From assembly GCF_900143625.1 (NCBI RefSeq), contig NZ_FRFF01000133.1:110729-174728 (forward strand): a DNA stretch of 64,000 nt, in the 5' to 3' direction. The translations under genes and the position numbers were made by a program. This document shows, piece by piece, positions 1 to 8,366 of the stretch. Origin of the DNA: Nocardiopsis sp. JB363. GTDB taxonomy: Bacteria > Actinomycetota > Actinomycetes > Streptosporangiales > Streptosporangiaceae. Within the stretch, counting starts at the first letter, position 1; every line of letters begins with the position of its first letter. Under the pieces are notes generated by a model that saw nothing but the letters and a program-made list of their open reading frames with translations, was not told the origin of the DNA and did no database searches.

Positions 1-2
1 GC

Positions 3-857
3 GACACCGACGTCGCGGTCCTGGACGGCCTCATGGGCACCCCCACCGATGAATGGGAGAGCACCTTCCACCACGGCCCCTTCGACCGTGACGGCACCCC
101 CGTCGCCTCCGAAGAGTTTCCGCTGCCGGAGGACGCGAACGACGCGACGATCAGGTCCTTCGACGCCGACGGCGACGCCTACGAGGACCTGTTGCTGGTC
201 CGCGGTTCCGACGAGTCGCCCGTACGCCACATCGTGCTGCGTTCGGGCCAGGACGGCCCCGCCCAGGAGATCGTGGGCGACACCGCGCCCGGACACGAAC
301 ACGTGCCCGCCGACGTCGACGGCGACGGCGCGACCGACCTGCTCGTCGGGGTGAGCGGGATCCCCAACAACGAGCCCGGCCACGACGACGAACTGCATCC
401 CGGATACGTGGACACCTACCTCTCCGGCGAGGGTTACCTGGACGCCGACCCGGTGCGCGTGGACCGTGACAGCGCGGGTGTTCCCGGCGAGGCCGAGGAC
501 GGCGACGGGTTCGGCAACGGCCTGTTGGTGGGCGATGTCGACGGCGACGGTATCGATGACGTTGTCGCCATGACCGGACCGTTCTTCGGCCACTCCGAGG
601 CCACCCTGCTCCTGGGCGGAGCCGAGGGACCGACCGGCGAGGGCGGGGTCACCGTGCAGGTGCCCTCCTCCGACCTGGGCAACCTGCGCCACCACTCGCT
701 GGCCGACTACGACGGTGACGGGCACGCCGACCTGGTACTGAGCACCGCCGAACAGTCCATGTACCGCATGTCCGACGACGAGTACGCCGTGTTCCTGGGC
801 GGGCCCGACGGATTCGCCGACGAACCGGACACGGTCTTCACCACCGAGGGGTTCTAG
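3..857 (+). CDS. FG-GAP/VCBS repeat protein, 3' part of gene
   Basis: The frame is open from the first bases of the window, so only the last 284 or so residues of a longer protein are present. They carry repeated Asp-rich loops (DADGDAYED, DVDGDGATD, DVDGDGIDD, DYDGDGHAD) at the blade spacing of FG-GAP/VCBS beta-propellers, where such loops usually bind calcium. These proteins are normally exported and act in adhesion or as accessory domains of secreted enzymes; no signal peptide is visible because the N-terminus is missing. The gene ends just before two hairpin terminators. The substrate or partner cannot be told from this part. Confidence 0.8.
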   Translation, partial: DTDVAVLDGLMGTPTDEWESTFHHGPFDRDGTPVASEEFPLPEDANDATIRSFDADGDAYEDLLLVRGSDESPVRHIVLRSGQDGPAQEIVGDTAPGHEHVPADVDGDGATDLLVGVSGIPNNEPGHDDELHPGYVDTYLSGEGYLDADPVRVDRDSAGVPGEAEDGDGFGNGLLVGDVDGDGIDDVVAMTGPFFGHSEATLLLGGAEGPTGEGGVTVQVPSSDLGNLRHHSLADYDGDGHADLVLSTAEQSMYRMSDDEYAVFLGGPDGFADEPDTVFTTEGF

Positions 858-858
858 G

Positions 859-874
859 AGCCCCTGTAGGGGCT
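859..874 (+). terminator. hairpin after FG-GAP gene
   Basis: Seven-base inverted repeat AGCCCCT / AGGGGCT with a 2-nt centre, followed by TTTC, two bases after the stop codon. Seen directly; terminator function is inferred. Confidence 0.6.
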
Positions 875-917
875 TTCGGGGTCTGCGGGCACGGGGGCCC
901 ACGGACCCCGAGAATCC

Positions 918-956
918 GGGCCGGTTCGGGCTGTGGAAAACCCACCGAACCGGCCC
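918..956 (+). terminator. strong 12-bp stem-loop
   Basis: Perfect 12-bp inverted repeat (arms 918-929 and 945-956, GGGCCGGTTCGG and its complement) around a 15-nt loop. Together with the hairpin at 859 it isolates the NACHT gene from upstream transcription. No T-run follows on the plus strand. Confidence 0.6.
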
Positions 957-1009
957 CTCCCGCTCTAATCTGGAGGGACCCCCTGTCCCCTCCCCTTTCC
1001 GGAGCGTTC

Positions 1010-4000
1010 GTGTTCGAAGCCGCACTGAAACTGGGTGTGGCGGTCGTCAAGGCCGCCTGTGGAATCTGGATCGGCAACCCGCTCGCCGAGAGCGCCGCGA
1101 CCACCGTGGCCGACCTCGTACAAGAGAAGGTCACCGGAAGCCGAGAGCAGCGCAGGCTCAAGCGCCGCTTCGACGAGATCGAGGAGAGCGTCGCCGAACG
1201 GGTGCTCGGCTACCTCGATCACGAGTTCCGTGGGCTGGCCGAGAACGAACGCGAGGCGGCGGTGCTCGCCGTGGCCGACACCTTCGACAAGGCCGGGCTG
1301 ACCGACCGCACCCTGTTCGAGCAGGACCTGGATCCGCTGTACCTGGAGCGGTACCTGCGCGCCAAGGCGCCACGGGCGACCCGGGACCTGAGCCAGGCGG
1401 CGGTGGCCCTGTACGACCGGGTACTGCCGGAAGCGTGCGCGTACGTGATGGCGACCCTGTCGGCGCTGCCACGGTTCCAGACGGGCGCGTTCACGGAGTT
1501 GCTGCGGCGGGAGACGCTGCTCTTGGGCAAGGTCGAGGAACTCCTGGACCGGGTACCGAGGCAGGAGGAACTCGCCGGGCGCGAGCGTGACGCGGACGCG
1601 GCGTTCCTGACCGCCTACCGCCGCAAGGCGGCGGAGCGGTGGGACGTGCTGGAGCTGTTCGGCACCGAGGCGGGAACGAGAAGGTATCCGCTGAGCACGG
1701 CGTACCTGAGCCTGCGGGTGTCCGGTGAGTGGCGGGAGAGGAACCTCGACCTCTTCAATCATGACTCTCCCTACCCGACCGGTGATCTGCGAGTGGAGCA
1801 GGTCCTCGCCCTGCACCGGCGCACCTTTCTGCGCGGGCCGGCGGGTTCGGGCAAGACCACCCTGCTCCGTTGGGTGGGTGTGCGGGCCGGACAGGGGGAC
1901 TTCCCCGAGACGATGTCCTCCTGGACCGGGTCGGTGCCCTTCCTGGTTCCGCTGCGCGAATACGTGGAGCGCGAGCTACCCGAGCCCGCCGACTTCGTCC
2001 GACACACCGGCCGGCACCTGGCCGATCAGGCCCCTGCCGGTTGGGCCACCAAGGTGATGTCCGAGGGCCGGGGCATCGTTCTGCTGGACGGGGTGGACGA
2101 ACTTCCACAGAGCCGGCGTGAGGCCGCCCGCCGCTGGCTGAGTGGGCTCCTCACCGACTTCCCCGACTGCCGTTACGTGGTCACCACGAGGCCCGGGGCG
2201 GCCTCGGAATCCTGGTTGGACACGGAGGGATTCACCGCCACCGAGCTCCAACCACTCGGCGAGGAGGACGTACGGGCCTTCATCCACCATTGGCACGAAG
2301 CGGTACGCGGTGAAGTCACCGAAGAGAACGAACGCGAAGTGCTGACCCGGCACGAAGCCGAACTCACTCGGAAGGTGCTGGGCCAACGCCATTTGCGCTC
2401 GATCGCCTCGACACCGCTGTTGTGCGCCTTGCTGTGCGCGCTGCACCGGGATCGGCACACGTCCCTGCCACGGGATCGGATGGAGGTGTACGAGGCGGCG
2501 CTGGCCATGCTGCTCAAGGAGCGCGACCACCAACGTGGAGTGCCGGGCGTGGATCTCTCTCGTCGGGAGTTGGTCCTACTGTTGCAGGAGCTGGCCAAGT
2601 GGCTGATCCTCAACGGCAGTTCGGACGCCCCGATCACCACCGTCAAGCGCCAGGTCGGCAGGCTCTTGGCCGGGATGCACCACATCGAGGAAGGGTCGGA
2701 GGAGGTCTTCACCCACCTGAGGGTGCGCAGCGGACTGCTCCAGTGCCCGACCGTCGACCGGGTGAGCTTCCTGCACCGCACCTTCGAGGAATACCTGGCG
2801 GCCAAGGCCCTGGTGGAGGAGGACAGTCTCCCCCTGCTGGTCAAGCACGCCCACGATGACCAGTGGCACGAGGTCGTGGTCATGGCCGCAGGCCACGCCA
2901 CCCCGGCCCAACGCGAGGAACTGGTCACCGGGCTTTTGGAACGCGCGGACCAGGTCAAGAAGCACCACGACCGATTGCTGCTGGTGGCGTTCGCCTGCTT
3001 GGAGACCTCACACCAACTCGCCGAGCGGCTCCACTCGGAGGTGACCGAGCGGGTTCAGAGCATCCTCCCGCCGAGAACCAAGGAACACGTCCACACGCTG
3101 AATCTGGTGGGAGAAGCCGCCCTGCCACTCCTGGCCCGTACCCCACCGACCAACGCACGCGAGGCGGCCAAGTCGATCAAAGCGGCGTCCCGCATCGGCG
3201 GGCCCAGCTCGTATTCCGTCATCGAACAGGCTCTGCCGTTCCGAAGCAGAGACGTATTCTACGCTGCACGAGAGGCCTGGGAACGCGATCCCTCATCGGA
3301 GCTCGCCGAAGTGCTCTTGGCCGACACCCTCACCACCTACCCGTACGTCTTCCCCATCCGGGCCGAACACCTCAACCTGGTCGCACCCCATATCGGAGCG
3401 ATCGAGCAATTCGTCTTGAAGGGCCACGGGAACGACTCCATCGAGACGTTATCGAAACTACCCCAGTTGGTCTCACTCATCCTGTGGCCGGGGTCGTCCG
3501 ACGAGCGTTGGGAGATCGATCTGGATCCACTACGAGGAATGCCCTCGCTACGTATCCTGAGTTGCCTCGGCCAGACTTCTAGCTCTGGTATCGCGCCCCT
3601 CACGGAAAGTCCTCTCGAGCAGCTCCACCTCTCACACCCCGACCCCATCTCTGACCTGGGGCTTCTCAGTGAAATGACGGACCTGAAGAAACTCGGGTTC
3701 GGTTACGGACTCCCACAAGAGTCACTCCGAGACCTCCTTCCGGTGGAGCCTCTGAATGAGTTCTCGATCCACCATGAAACAACGCTTTCCGGCCTGGACT
3801 ATTTGTCCACTGCTCCGGACTCGATGGGAGGGGTCCAGCTGCTGGGCTGCCCTGAGCTCAACAACATCGAAGGGCTAGTCAGCCAGAGCGGATCACTGAC
3901 CGATTTCTTCTACTACGGAGAGGTGAACCCGAAACTGGACCTGTCTTCGCTGAGGGAACTTCCATTACTCGAGGTTCTTAAACTGAGCGAAGCCTTGGCG

Positions 4001-4321
4001 ACCACCCCGGCATCGAGGAAGGTACTCACGTCACTATCAGGGGTACGTCTCCTGGAGTTGCTGCATGGTAAGGCGATCATGCGACCACCCGCGTGGCTTC
4101 GGGACATGCCGCGCCTGCGAACACTGCGAGCAACTGGGTCAGGGGACGTGGACCTGACCGACCTAGCCGGGGCGACCGGCCTCACCATCGAAATCAGCGC
4201 ATTCGGACGCCGGAACGTCATCGGGGCCAAAGCACTCGGACCCGGATCTCGAGTGATTCACGAACGTCCAACCGCATTGTTCAGAAGTTTTCAGCGGAAG
4301 AGACCAAAACCGTCTCGGTAG
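1010..4321 (+). CDS. NACHT-domain NTPase with LRR-like C-terminus (candidate antiphage NLR-like protein)
   Basis: 1103 residues. The GTG start has GGAG five bases upstream. Residues 1-250 are helical and end in a segment (DRVLPEACAYVMATLSALPR and onward) resembling the NACHT N-terminal helical domain of actinobacterial NACHT proteins. The NTPase has a P-loop GPAGSGKTT near residue 275, Walker B GIVLLDGVDEL near 353, a STPLLCALLCAL segment and the winged-helix motif FLHRTFEEYLAAKAL. Residues about 785-1080 are irregular leucine-rich repeats, the likely sensor. By family knowledge, bacterial NACHT proteins oligomerise on phage cues and trigger an N-terminal effector; that role here is inferred, and the effector activity is unknown. 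From about position 3150 the DNA is less GC-rich, with two TTA codons (3449, 3965), unlike its neighbours. It stands alone between terminators and devS. Confidence 0.88.
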   Translation: MFEAALKLGVAVVKAACGIWIGNPLAESAATTVADLVQEKVTGSREQRRLKRRFDEIEESVAERVLGYLDHEFRGLAENEREAAVLAVADTFDKAGLTDRTLFEQDLDPLYLERYLRAKAPRATRDLSQAAVALYDRVLPEACAYVMATLSALPRFQTGAFTELLRRETLLLGKVEELLDRVPRQEELAGRERDADAAFLTAYRRKAAERWDVLELFGTEAGTRRYPLSTAYLSLRVSGEWRERNLDLFNHDSPYPTGDLRVEQVLALHRRTFLRGPAGSGKTTLLRWVGVRAGQGDFPETMSSWTGSVPFLVPLREYVERELPEPADFVRHTGRHLADQAPAGWATKVMSEGRGIVLLDGVDELPQSRREAARRWLSGLLTDFPDCRYVVTTRPGAASESWLDTEGFTATELQPLGEEDVRAFIHHWHEAVRGEVTEENEREVLTRHEAELTRKVLGQRHLRSIASTPLLCALLCALHRDRHTSLPRDRMEVYEAALAMLLKERDHQRGVPGVDLSRRELVLLLQELAKWLILNGSSDAPITTVKRQVGRLLAGMHHIEEGSEEVFTHLRVRSGLLQCPTVDRVSFLHRTFEEYLAAKALVEEDSLPLLVKHAHDDQWHEVVVMAAGHATPAQREELVTGLLERADQVKKHHDRLLLVAFACLETSHQLAERLHSEVTERVQSILPPRTKEHVHTLNLVGEAALPLLARTPPTNAREAAKSIKAASRIGGPSSYSVIEQALPFRSRDVFYAAREAWERDPSSELAEVLLADTLTTYPYVFPIRAEHLNLVAPHIGAIEQFVLKGHGNDSIETLSKLPQLVSLILWPGSSDERWEIDLDPLRGMPSLRILSCLGQTSSSGIAPLTESPLEQLHLSHPDPISDLGLLSEMTDLKKLGFGYGLPQESLRDLLPVEPLNEFSIHHETTLSGLDYLSTAPDSMGGVQLLGCPELNNIEGLVSQSGSLTDFFYYGEVNPKLDLSSLRELPLLEVLKLSEALATTPASRKVLTSLSGVRLLELLHGKAIMRPPAWLRDMPRLRTLRATGSGDVDLTDLAGATGLTIEISAFGRRNVIGAKALGPGSRVIHERPTALFRSFQRKRPKPSR

Positions 4322-4585
4322 TGCCGGCCGCCTGTCGACGGAGCGCCGAGCGGGTGAAGTCCGGCGGAGAAGAGACGTGGGTGGGTCCACCGTGAAAATG
4401 GCCCAAGGACCCCTTTACCGGTGGCCTTCGGCACTTGTGTCGGGTGGAGTGACAGCTCGGGGAAGTGGCTGGTCAGAGGGGGTGATCTGGGGCACGTCGC
4501 TGTTCGTGGGGCCGAGTCGAACCCGTACAGACCGCCCATAGACTCGGTTGTGGAACCTTTGGACAGCAGCCGGAAAGAGTCCCCC

Positions 4586-6343
4586 ATGAGTGAGACAGAC
4601 GGCGACCACTTCGATCCTCACGAACACGACCGGCTGTCCCTGCCCCAGGTTCGGCTGGACGACCTGCTCGACGAGGTCCGGTCCCGATTGACCGAGATCT
4701 CCCGCAAACAGGAACGCATCCACACCCTTCTGGAAGCGGTCATCTCCATCGGTGAGGGTCTCGAACTGGATCCCCTCCTGCTACGGATCACCGAGACCGC
4801 CACCGGACTGGTGAACGCGCGCTACGGGGCCCTGGGGGTGATCGGACCCGACGGGAACATGAGTCGGTTCATCCCGGTGGGCCTGGACCCCCACGAGATC
4901 TCCTGCATCGATCACTGGCCCAGGGGCGAAGGCATCCTCGGGCTGCTCATCAAGGAACCCGAACCGCTGCGGCTCAAGGAAGTGAGCGACCACCCCGAGT
5001 CGCGAGGGTTCCCCGCGGGCCACCCGCCGATGCACACCTTCCTGGGGGTGCCGATCCGCATCCGCGACAAGGTGTTCGGCAACCTCTACATGACCGACAA
5101 GGCCGACGGCACGGAGTTCACCGGCGACGACGAACTCCTGATGCGCGCCCTGGCGACGGCCGCGGGCACCGCCATCGAGAACGCCCAGTTGTTCGCTCAG
5201 ACCCAGAGCCGTGAGACCTGGTTGGACGCCTCCGGGCAGATCACCACCCGGTTGCTGTCCGGGGCCGCACCCGAGGAGGTGCTGCGCCTGGTGGCGCGCC
5301 GGGCCCGGGTGATGGCGCAGTCCGACATCGCGGTGATCGCCATGCCCGGGGAGGACCCCGAGACCCTCACGGTGCGGGTGTGGGACGGCCCCGAGGACCA
5401 GTGCGAGTCCCTGGCGGCCGGGGCGCGCGGAGCGACCCTGACCCGGGCCGAGGACACCCTGCTGGGCCGGGTCTACCTGAGCGGCACCCCGCTACAGACG
5501 GACGTGTCCGAGTTCGAGCACCTCGGGGTCGGTTTCCTCACCCGGATGGGGGTCGGTCCCGTCCTGGTGCTGCCGTTCGGTCCGCCCGACGGCGCCCGGG
5601 GCGTGCTCGTGCTGGCTCGGGACAGCGGCCGGGAGGACTTCCAGGGCAGCTGGTTGAACATGTTGTCGTCGTTCGCGAACCAGGCGGCGGTCGCCCTGGA
5701 GTTGGCCGAGGCACGCCTGGACTCGGAACGGTTGAGCGTGTTGGAGGACCGGGACCGGATCGCCCGCGACCTGCACGACACGGTCATCCAGCGGCTGTAC
5801 GCCACCGCGATCACGTTGATGGGCACGGTGCGACGGATCGACGACGCGACCTCCGCCAAACGGGTGCAGGGCGCGGTGGACGACCTGGACGACACCATCC
5901 GGCAGATCCGGTCGACCATCTTCGCCCTGCAGAGTTCGGGTGAGGACGACTCCTCGTGGTTGCGTTCGCGGGTGCTGGAGTTGGTCAACACCTCCGCGGA
6001 GACGTTGGGCTTCGCGCCCAGGCTGCTCACCCAGGGCCCGGTGGACAACGCCGTGGACGAGCGGGTGGGCGAGCATCTGATTCCGGTGCTGCGGGAACTG
6101 CTGTCCAACGTGGCCCGGCACTCGGGGGCGACCACGGTGGACGTGGAACTGTCGGTGGACAACGGTGAGGTGGTGTTGCGGGTGTCCGACAACGGCCGCG
6201 GCATCCCCGAGGGGGTGGCGCGCAGCGGGTTGCGCAACCTGGCCTCGCGCGCCGAGGAACTGGGCGGTGCGATGGCGGTGGCCTCCGGCCCCGGCGAGGG
6301 CACGGTGGTGGAGTGGTCCGCGCCCGTCCAGCGTGAGGAATAG
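4586..6343 (+). CDS. devS: two-GAF sensor histidine kinase, DevS/DosS family
   Basis: 585 residues from the ATG at 4586, which has GGAAAG nine bases upstream; a longer in-frame ORF exists but its first 55 codons do not look like protein. Order: GAF-1 (about 57-200), GAF-2 (about 225-380), HisKA_3 dimerisation helix with phospho-acceptor His in DRIARDLHDTVIQRLY (near 397), and a C-terminal HATPase with DNGRGIP and GLRNLASRAEELGG. The GAF-1 segment HPPMHTFLGVP matches the region that in mycobacterial DosS/DosT carries the proximal haem histidine, so oxygen/redox or NO sensing through haem is likely (inference). The expected partner is the DevR regulator at 8367, now separated from it by a TnpB-like element inserted a few bases after this stop codon. 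Confidence 0.9.
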   Translation: MSETDGDHFDPHEHDRLSLPQVRLDDLLDEVRSRLTEISRKQERIHTLLEAVISIGEGLELDPLLLRITETATGLVNARYGALGVIGPDGNMSRFIPVGLDPHEISCIDHWPRGEGILGLLIKEPEPLRLKEVSDHPESRGFPAGHPPMHTFLGVPIRIRDKVFGNLYMTDKADGTEFTGDDELLMRALATAAGTAIENAQLFAQTQSRETWLDASGQITTRLLSGAAPEEVLRLVARRARVMAQSDIAVIAMPGEDPETLTVRVWDGPEDQCESLAAGARGATLTRAEDTLLGRVYLSGTPLQTDVSEFEHLGVGFLTRMGVGPVLVLPFGPPDGARGVLVLARDSGREDFQGSWLNMLSSFANQAAVALELAEARLDSERLSVLEDRDRIARDLHDTVIQRLYATAITLMGTVRRIDDATSAKRVQGAVDDLDDTIRQIRSTIFALQSSGEDDSSWLRSRVLELVNTSAETLGFAPRLLTQGPVDNAVDERVGEHLIPVLRELLSNVARHSGATTVDVELSVDNGEVVLRVSDNGRGIPEGVARSGLRNLASRAEELGGAMAVASGPGEGTVVEWSAPVQREE

Positions 6344-6583
6344 CCTCTGGGGGGGTTCTCATCTGTTCGTGTGCGCGGTCACATGAGTGTGCGTGAACGT
6401 ACACGAGCGAACACGTCGAACCACTCCGCCCGCGAAGAGTGTGGGAACCGGATCCGAGCGGTGCGCACCCCCACCCCCGGGCGGAGGAGTTTCCCGGTTC
6501 GTGCCACACCCACCCCCGGAGGTGGCTAGCGTGAGATTCGAACACGGGAACCGAACATGGCCAGGGACGGGGGTGGCAAGCGA

Positions 6584-8230
6584 GTGGCAAGCACCGACCA
6601 GCGGGGTCTACGACCGATCGCGGCTCCCTACCTGGTTCCGGGGCCGACCGGTGTGGCCGTGCGCACCCGCCTCAAGCACCTGACCTCGCAGGATGAGAAG
6701 GTGCTGCGGCTGGTCGGCGCACACTTGGGGTCGCTGGCCGCCACCGACCTCAAGGCCCGCTGTGCTGATGGCCTGGACCACGACAGCCACACGTGGGCGG
6801 AGCGTAAACGCCACCTGACCCCGGAGTGCTCCTCCCGGTGGGCGGGGTCGATCACCAAGGCCACCCACGACCAGTGGGCGCTGGCCCGGCGTGGCCAGGT
6901 GGCGCACCTGCGCTCTGTGGAAGCCGGGATCGCCACGCTCCGCCACCGGCTGTCGTTGCCGGTCGGGACCAAAGGCACCAAGAAGAGGCCGGGCGGCTAC
7001 CGATCCAAGCAGGAGTGGCACGCCAAGTCCCGGCGCCTGGCCACCTTGCAGGAGCGGCTCGCCACGGTGCGGGCCGACTTCGAGGCCGGTGTGGTGCGCG
7101 TGGTACGTGGCGGTAAGCGCTTGGCCCGCAATCGCCACCACCTGGACGCCACGGGTTTGAACCAATCTCAGTGGCGTGAGCGATGGCAAGCGGCCCGTTG
7201 GTTCCTTCAGGCCGATGGAGAGTCCGGCAAACGATTCGGGAACGAGACGATCCGCATCACCCCGCAGGGTGAGGTCTCGATCAAACTCCCGGCCCCGCTG
7301 GCCGGGTGGGCGAACGCCCCGCACGGCCGGTACCGGCTCTCGGGAACGGCCGTTTTCGCCCACCGAGGCCAGGAGTGGGCCGAGCGGGTGGAAGCGAATC
7401 GGGCGGTGGCCTACCGGGTGCACCATGATGTGGAACGCGGGCGCTGGTACATCACCGCCTCATGGCAGATCCCGACCACACCGCAGATCCCCCTTCGAGC
7501 CCTCCTGGCCCAAGGGGTGATCGGTGTAGACACCAACGCCGACCACCTGGCCGCCTGGCGTCTGGACACCCACGGCAACCCCATCGGGGACCCGCGCCGC
7601 TTCGACTACGCGTTGTCCGGCACCGCCTCCCATCGCGACGCCCAGGTCCGCCACGCCCTCACCCGACTGTTGCGCTGGGCGCAAAGCTGTGGTGTGCAAG
7701 CGATCGCGGTGGAGGACCTGGACTTCACCGACTCCAAGAGTCGGGAGAGGCACGGCCGTAGGAAACGGTTCCGGCAGGTCATCTCCGGGATGCCCACGGC
7801 CAGGCTGCGTGCTCGGCTGACCTCGATGGCCGATGCCACCGGTATCGCGATCATCGCCGTGGATGCGGCCTACACCTCCAGGTGGGGTGCCCAGCACTGG
7901 CAAAAACCCACCACCAGCAAGAAACGTCAGACCTCCGGTCATGATGCGGCGAGCATCGCGATCGGGCGACGCGCCCAAGGGCACCCGATCCGGCGACGGA
8001 CGGCACCGCCCCGCACCCACCGGAGTGATGGGTGCGGGCCTCGGACCGTCCAGGCCGAACCGGGAGCTCGTGGGGATGAGGGAATCCGCCACCCCGGTTT
8101 GGAACGCGCACATGATGCGCGCACCCCGACCTTGGGGGAACGAGAACGCGGAGGACCAGCGCATCCAACACCGTTCGGGGTGCGCGCAGGACCAGGGGCG
8201 GCATCGGATGTCACTCCTGCACACTGCTGA
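6584..8230 (+). CDS. TnpB-like RNA-guided nuclease family protein, RuvC residues intact, zinc ribbon absent
   Basis: About 548 residues. The usual ATG would be 6557, but in the second copy that ATG is out of frame, while the GTG at 6584 (after GGGGGTGG) is in frame in both, so I start there. The RuvC-like core is split: Asp in IGVDTNADHLAAW, Glu in IAVEDLDF, Asp in SGHDAASIAIGRR. The C-x-x-C zinc ribbon that TnpB has between the last two motifs is absent; the space reads AAYTSRWGAQHW then the third motif. An Arg/Pro-rich tail of about 90 residues overlaps the predicted guide-RNA scaffold. By family knowledge TnpB uses an RNA from the element's right end to cut target DNA; whether this zinc-less branch does so is not known to me. 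Confidence 0.8.
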   Translation: MASTDQRGLRPIAAPYLVPGPTGVAVRTRLKHLTSQDEKVLRLVGAHLGSLAATDLKARCADGLDHDSHTWAERKRHLTPECSSRWAGSITKATHDQWALARRGQVAHLRSVEAGIATLRHRLSLPVGTKGTKKRPGGYRSKQEWHAKSRRLATLQERLATVRADFEAGVVRVVRGGKRLARNRHHLDATGLNQSQWRERWQAARWFLQADGESGKRFGNETIRITPQGEVSIKLPAPLAGWANAPHGRYRLSGTAVFAHRGQEWAERVEANRAVAYRVHHDVERGRWYITASWQIPTTPQIPLRALLAQGVIGVDTNADHLAAWRLDTHGNPIGDPRRFDYALSGTASHRDAQVRHALTRLLRWAQSCGVQAIAVEDLDFTDSKSRERHGRRKRFRQVISGMPTARLRARLTSMADATGIAIIAVDAAYTSRWGAQHWQKPTTSKKRQTSGHDAASIAIGRRAQGHPIRRRTAPPRTHRSDGCGPRTVQAEPGARGDEGIRHPGLERAHDARTPTLGERERGGPAHPTPFGVRAGPGAASDVTPAHC

Positions 8231-8238
8231 GGAACGGT
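8170..8238 (+). ncRNA. candidate omega-RNA scaffold hairpin, element 1
   Basis: Outer arms ACCGTTC (8170-8176) and GAACGGT (8232-8238) pair perfectly and enclose the tnpB stop codon. An inner 6-bp pairing GCAGGA / TCCTGC lies within the loop. In copy 2 the outer arms are the same while the inner helix has different bases that still pair. TnpB guide RNAs end at the right end of the element, with the guide read from flanking DNA (here from about 8239). Expression has not been shown. Confidence 0.45.
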
Positions 8239-8256
8239 TGATCGGGTTCCGCGGCC

Positions 8257-8280
8257 GGCTTCGAGAGACGCCTCGAAGCC
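8257..8280 (+). terminator. 9-bp stem-loop beyond element 1
   Basis: Perfect inverted repeat GGCTTCGAG / CTCGAAGCC with a 6-nt loop, outside the mobile element. Probably the original devS terminator, now separated from the gene by the insertion (inference). Confidence 0.5.
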
Positions 8281-8309
8281 CCGACGCCCCGACGCCCCAG
8301 CAGAACGGG

Positions 8310-8349
8310 AGGAGCCGGGCCGCCCCCTTCTCGGGGTGGTCCGGCTCCT
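8310..8349. terminator. bidirectional terminator between element 1 and devR
   Basis: Inverted repeat AGGAGCCGG / CCGGCTCCT (8310-8318 and 8341-8349), with further partial pairing inward, 17 bp after the devR stop on the minus strand. Confidence 0.6.
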
Positions 8350-8366
8350 GGTTCGGTCCGTGCGGG

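Larger units (their letters stand above)
6349..8238 (+). mobile_element. TnpB-only IS200/IS605-like element, copy 1
   Basis: About 1.9 kb shared with the inverted element at 54780-56653. Similarity starts at a G-run followed by TCATCTGTTCGTG (6349 onward), continues through about 200 bp of shared noncoding sequence and the tnpB-like gene, and ends at a hairpin arm GAACGGT (8232-8238). No TnpA (Y1 or serine) transposase gene is present, so it is non-autonomous. It begins six bases after the devS stop and precedes hairpins at 8257-8280 and 8310-8349 that probably belonged to devS/devR, so it entered between a gene and its terminator. The exact ends are inferred from where the two copies stop matching. 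Confidence 0.75.

Noticed and set aside
4400..4434. DevR boxes upstream of devS (GGCCCAAGGACCCC, GTGGCCTTCGGCAC)
   Set aside because: Each departs from GGGRC-N4-GYCCC at key positions; too weak to list next to the good sites at 9199-9235.
6557..6583. ATG at 6557 as the tnpB start
   Set aside because: In copy 2 the corresponding ATG is out of frame by one base, while the GTG at 6584 is in frame in both copies and follows GGGGGTGG.
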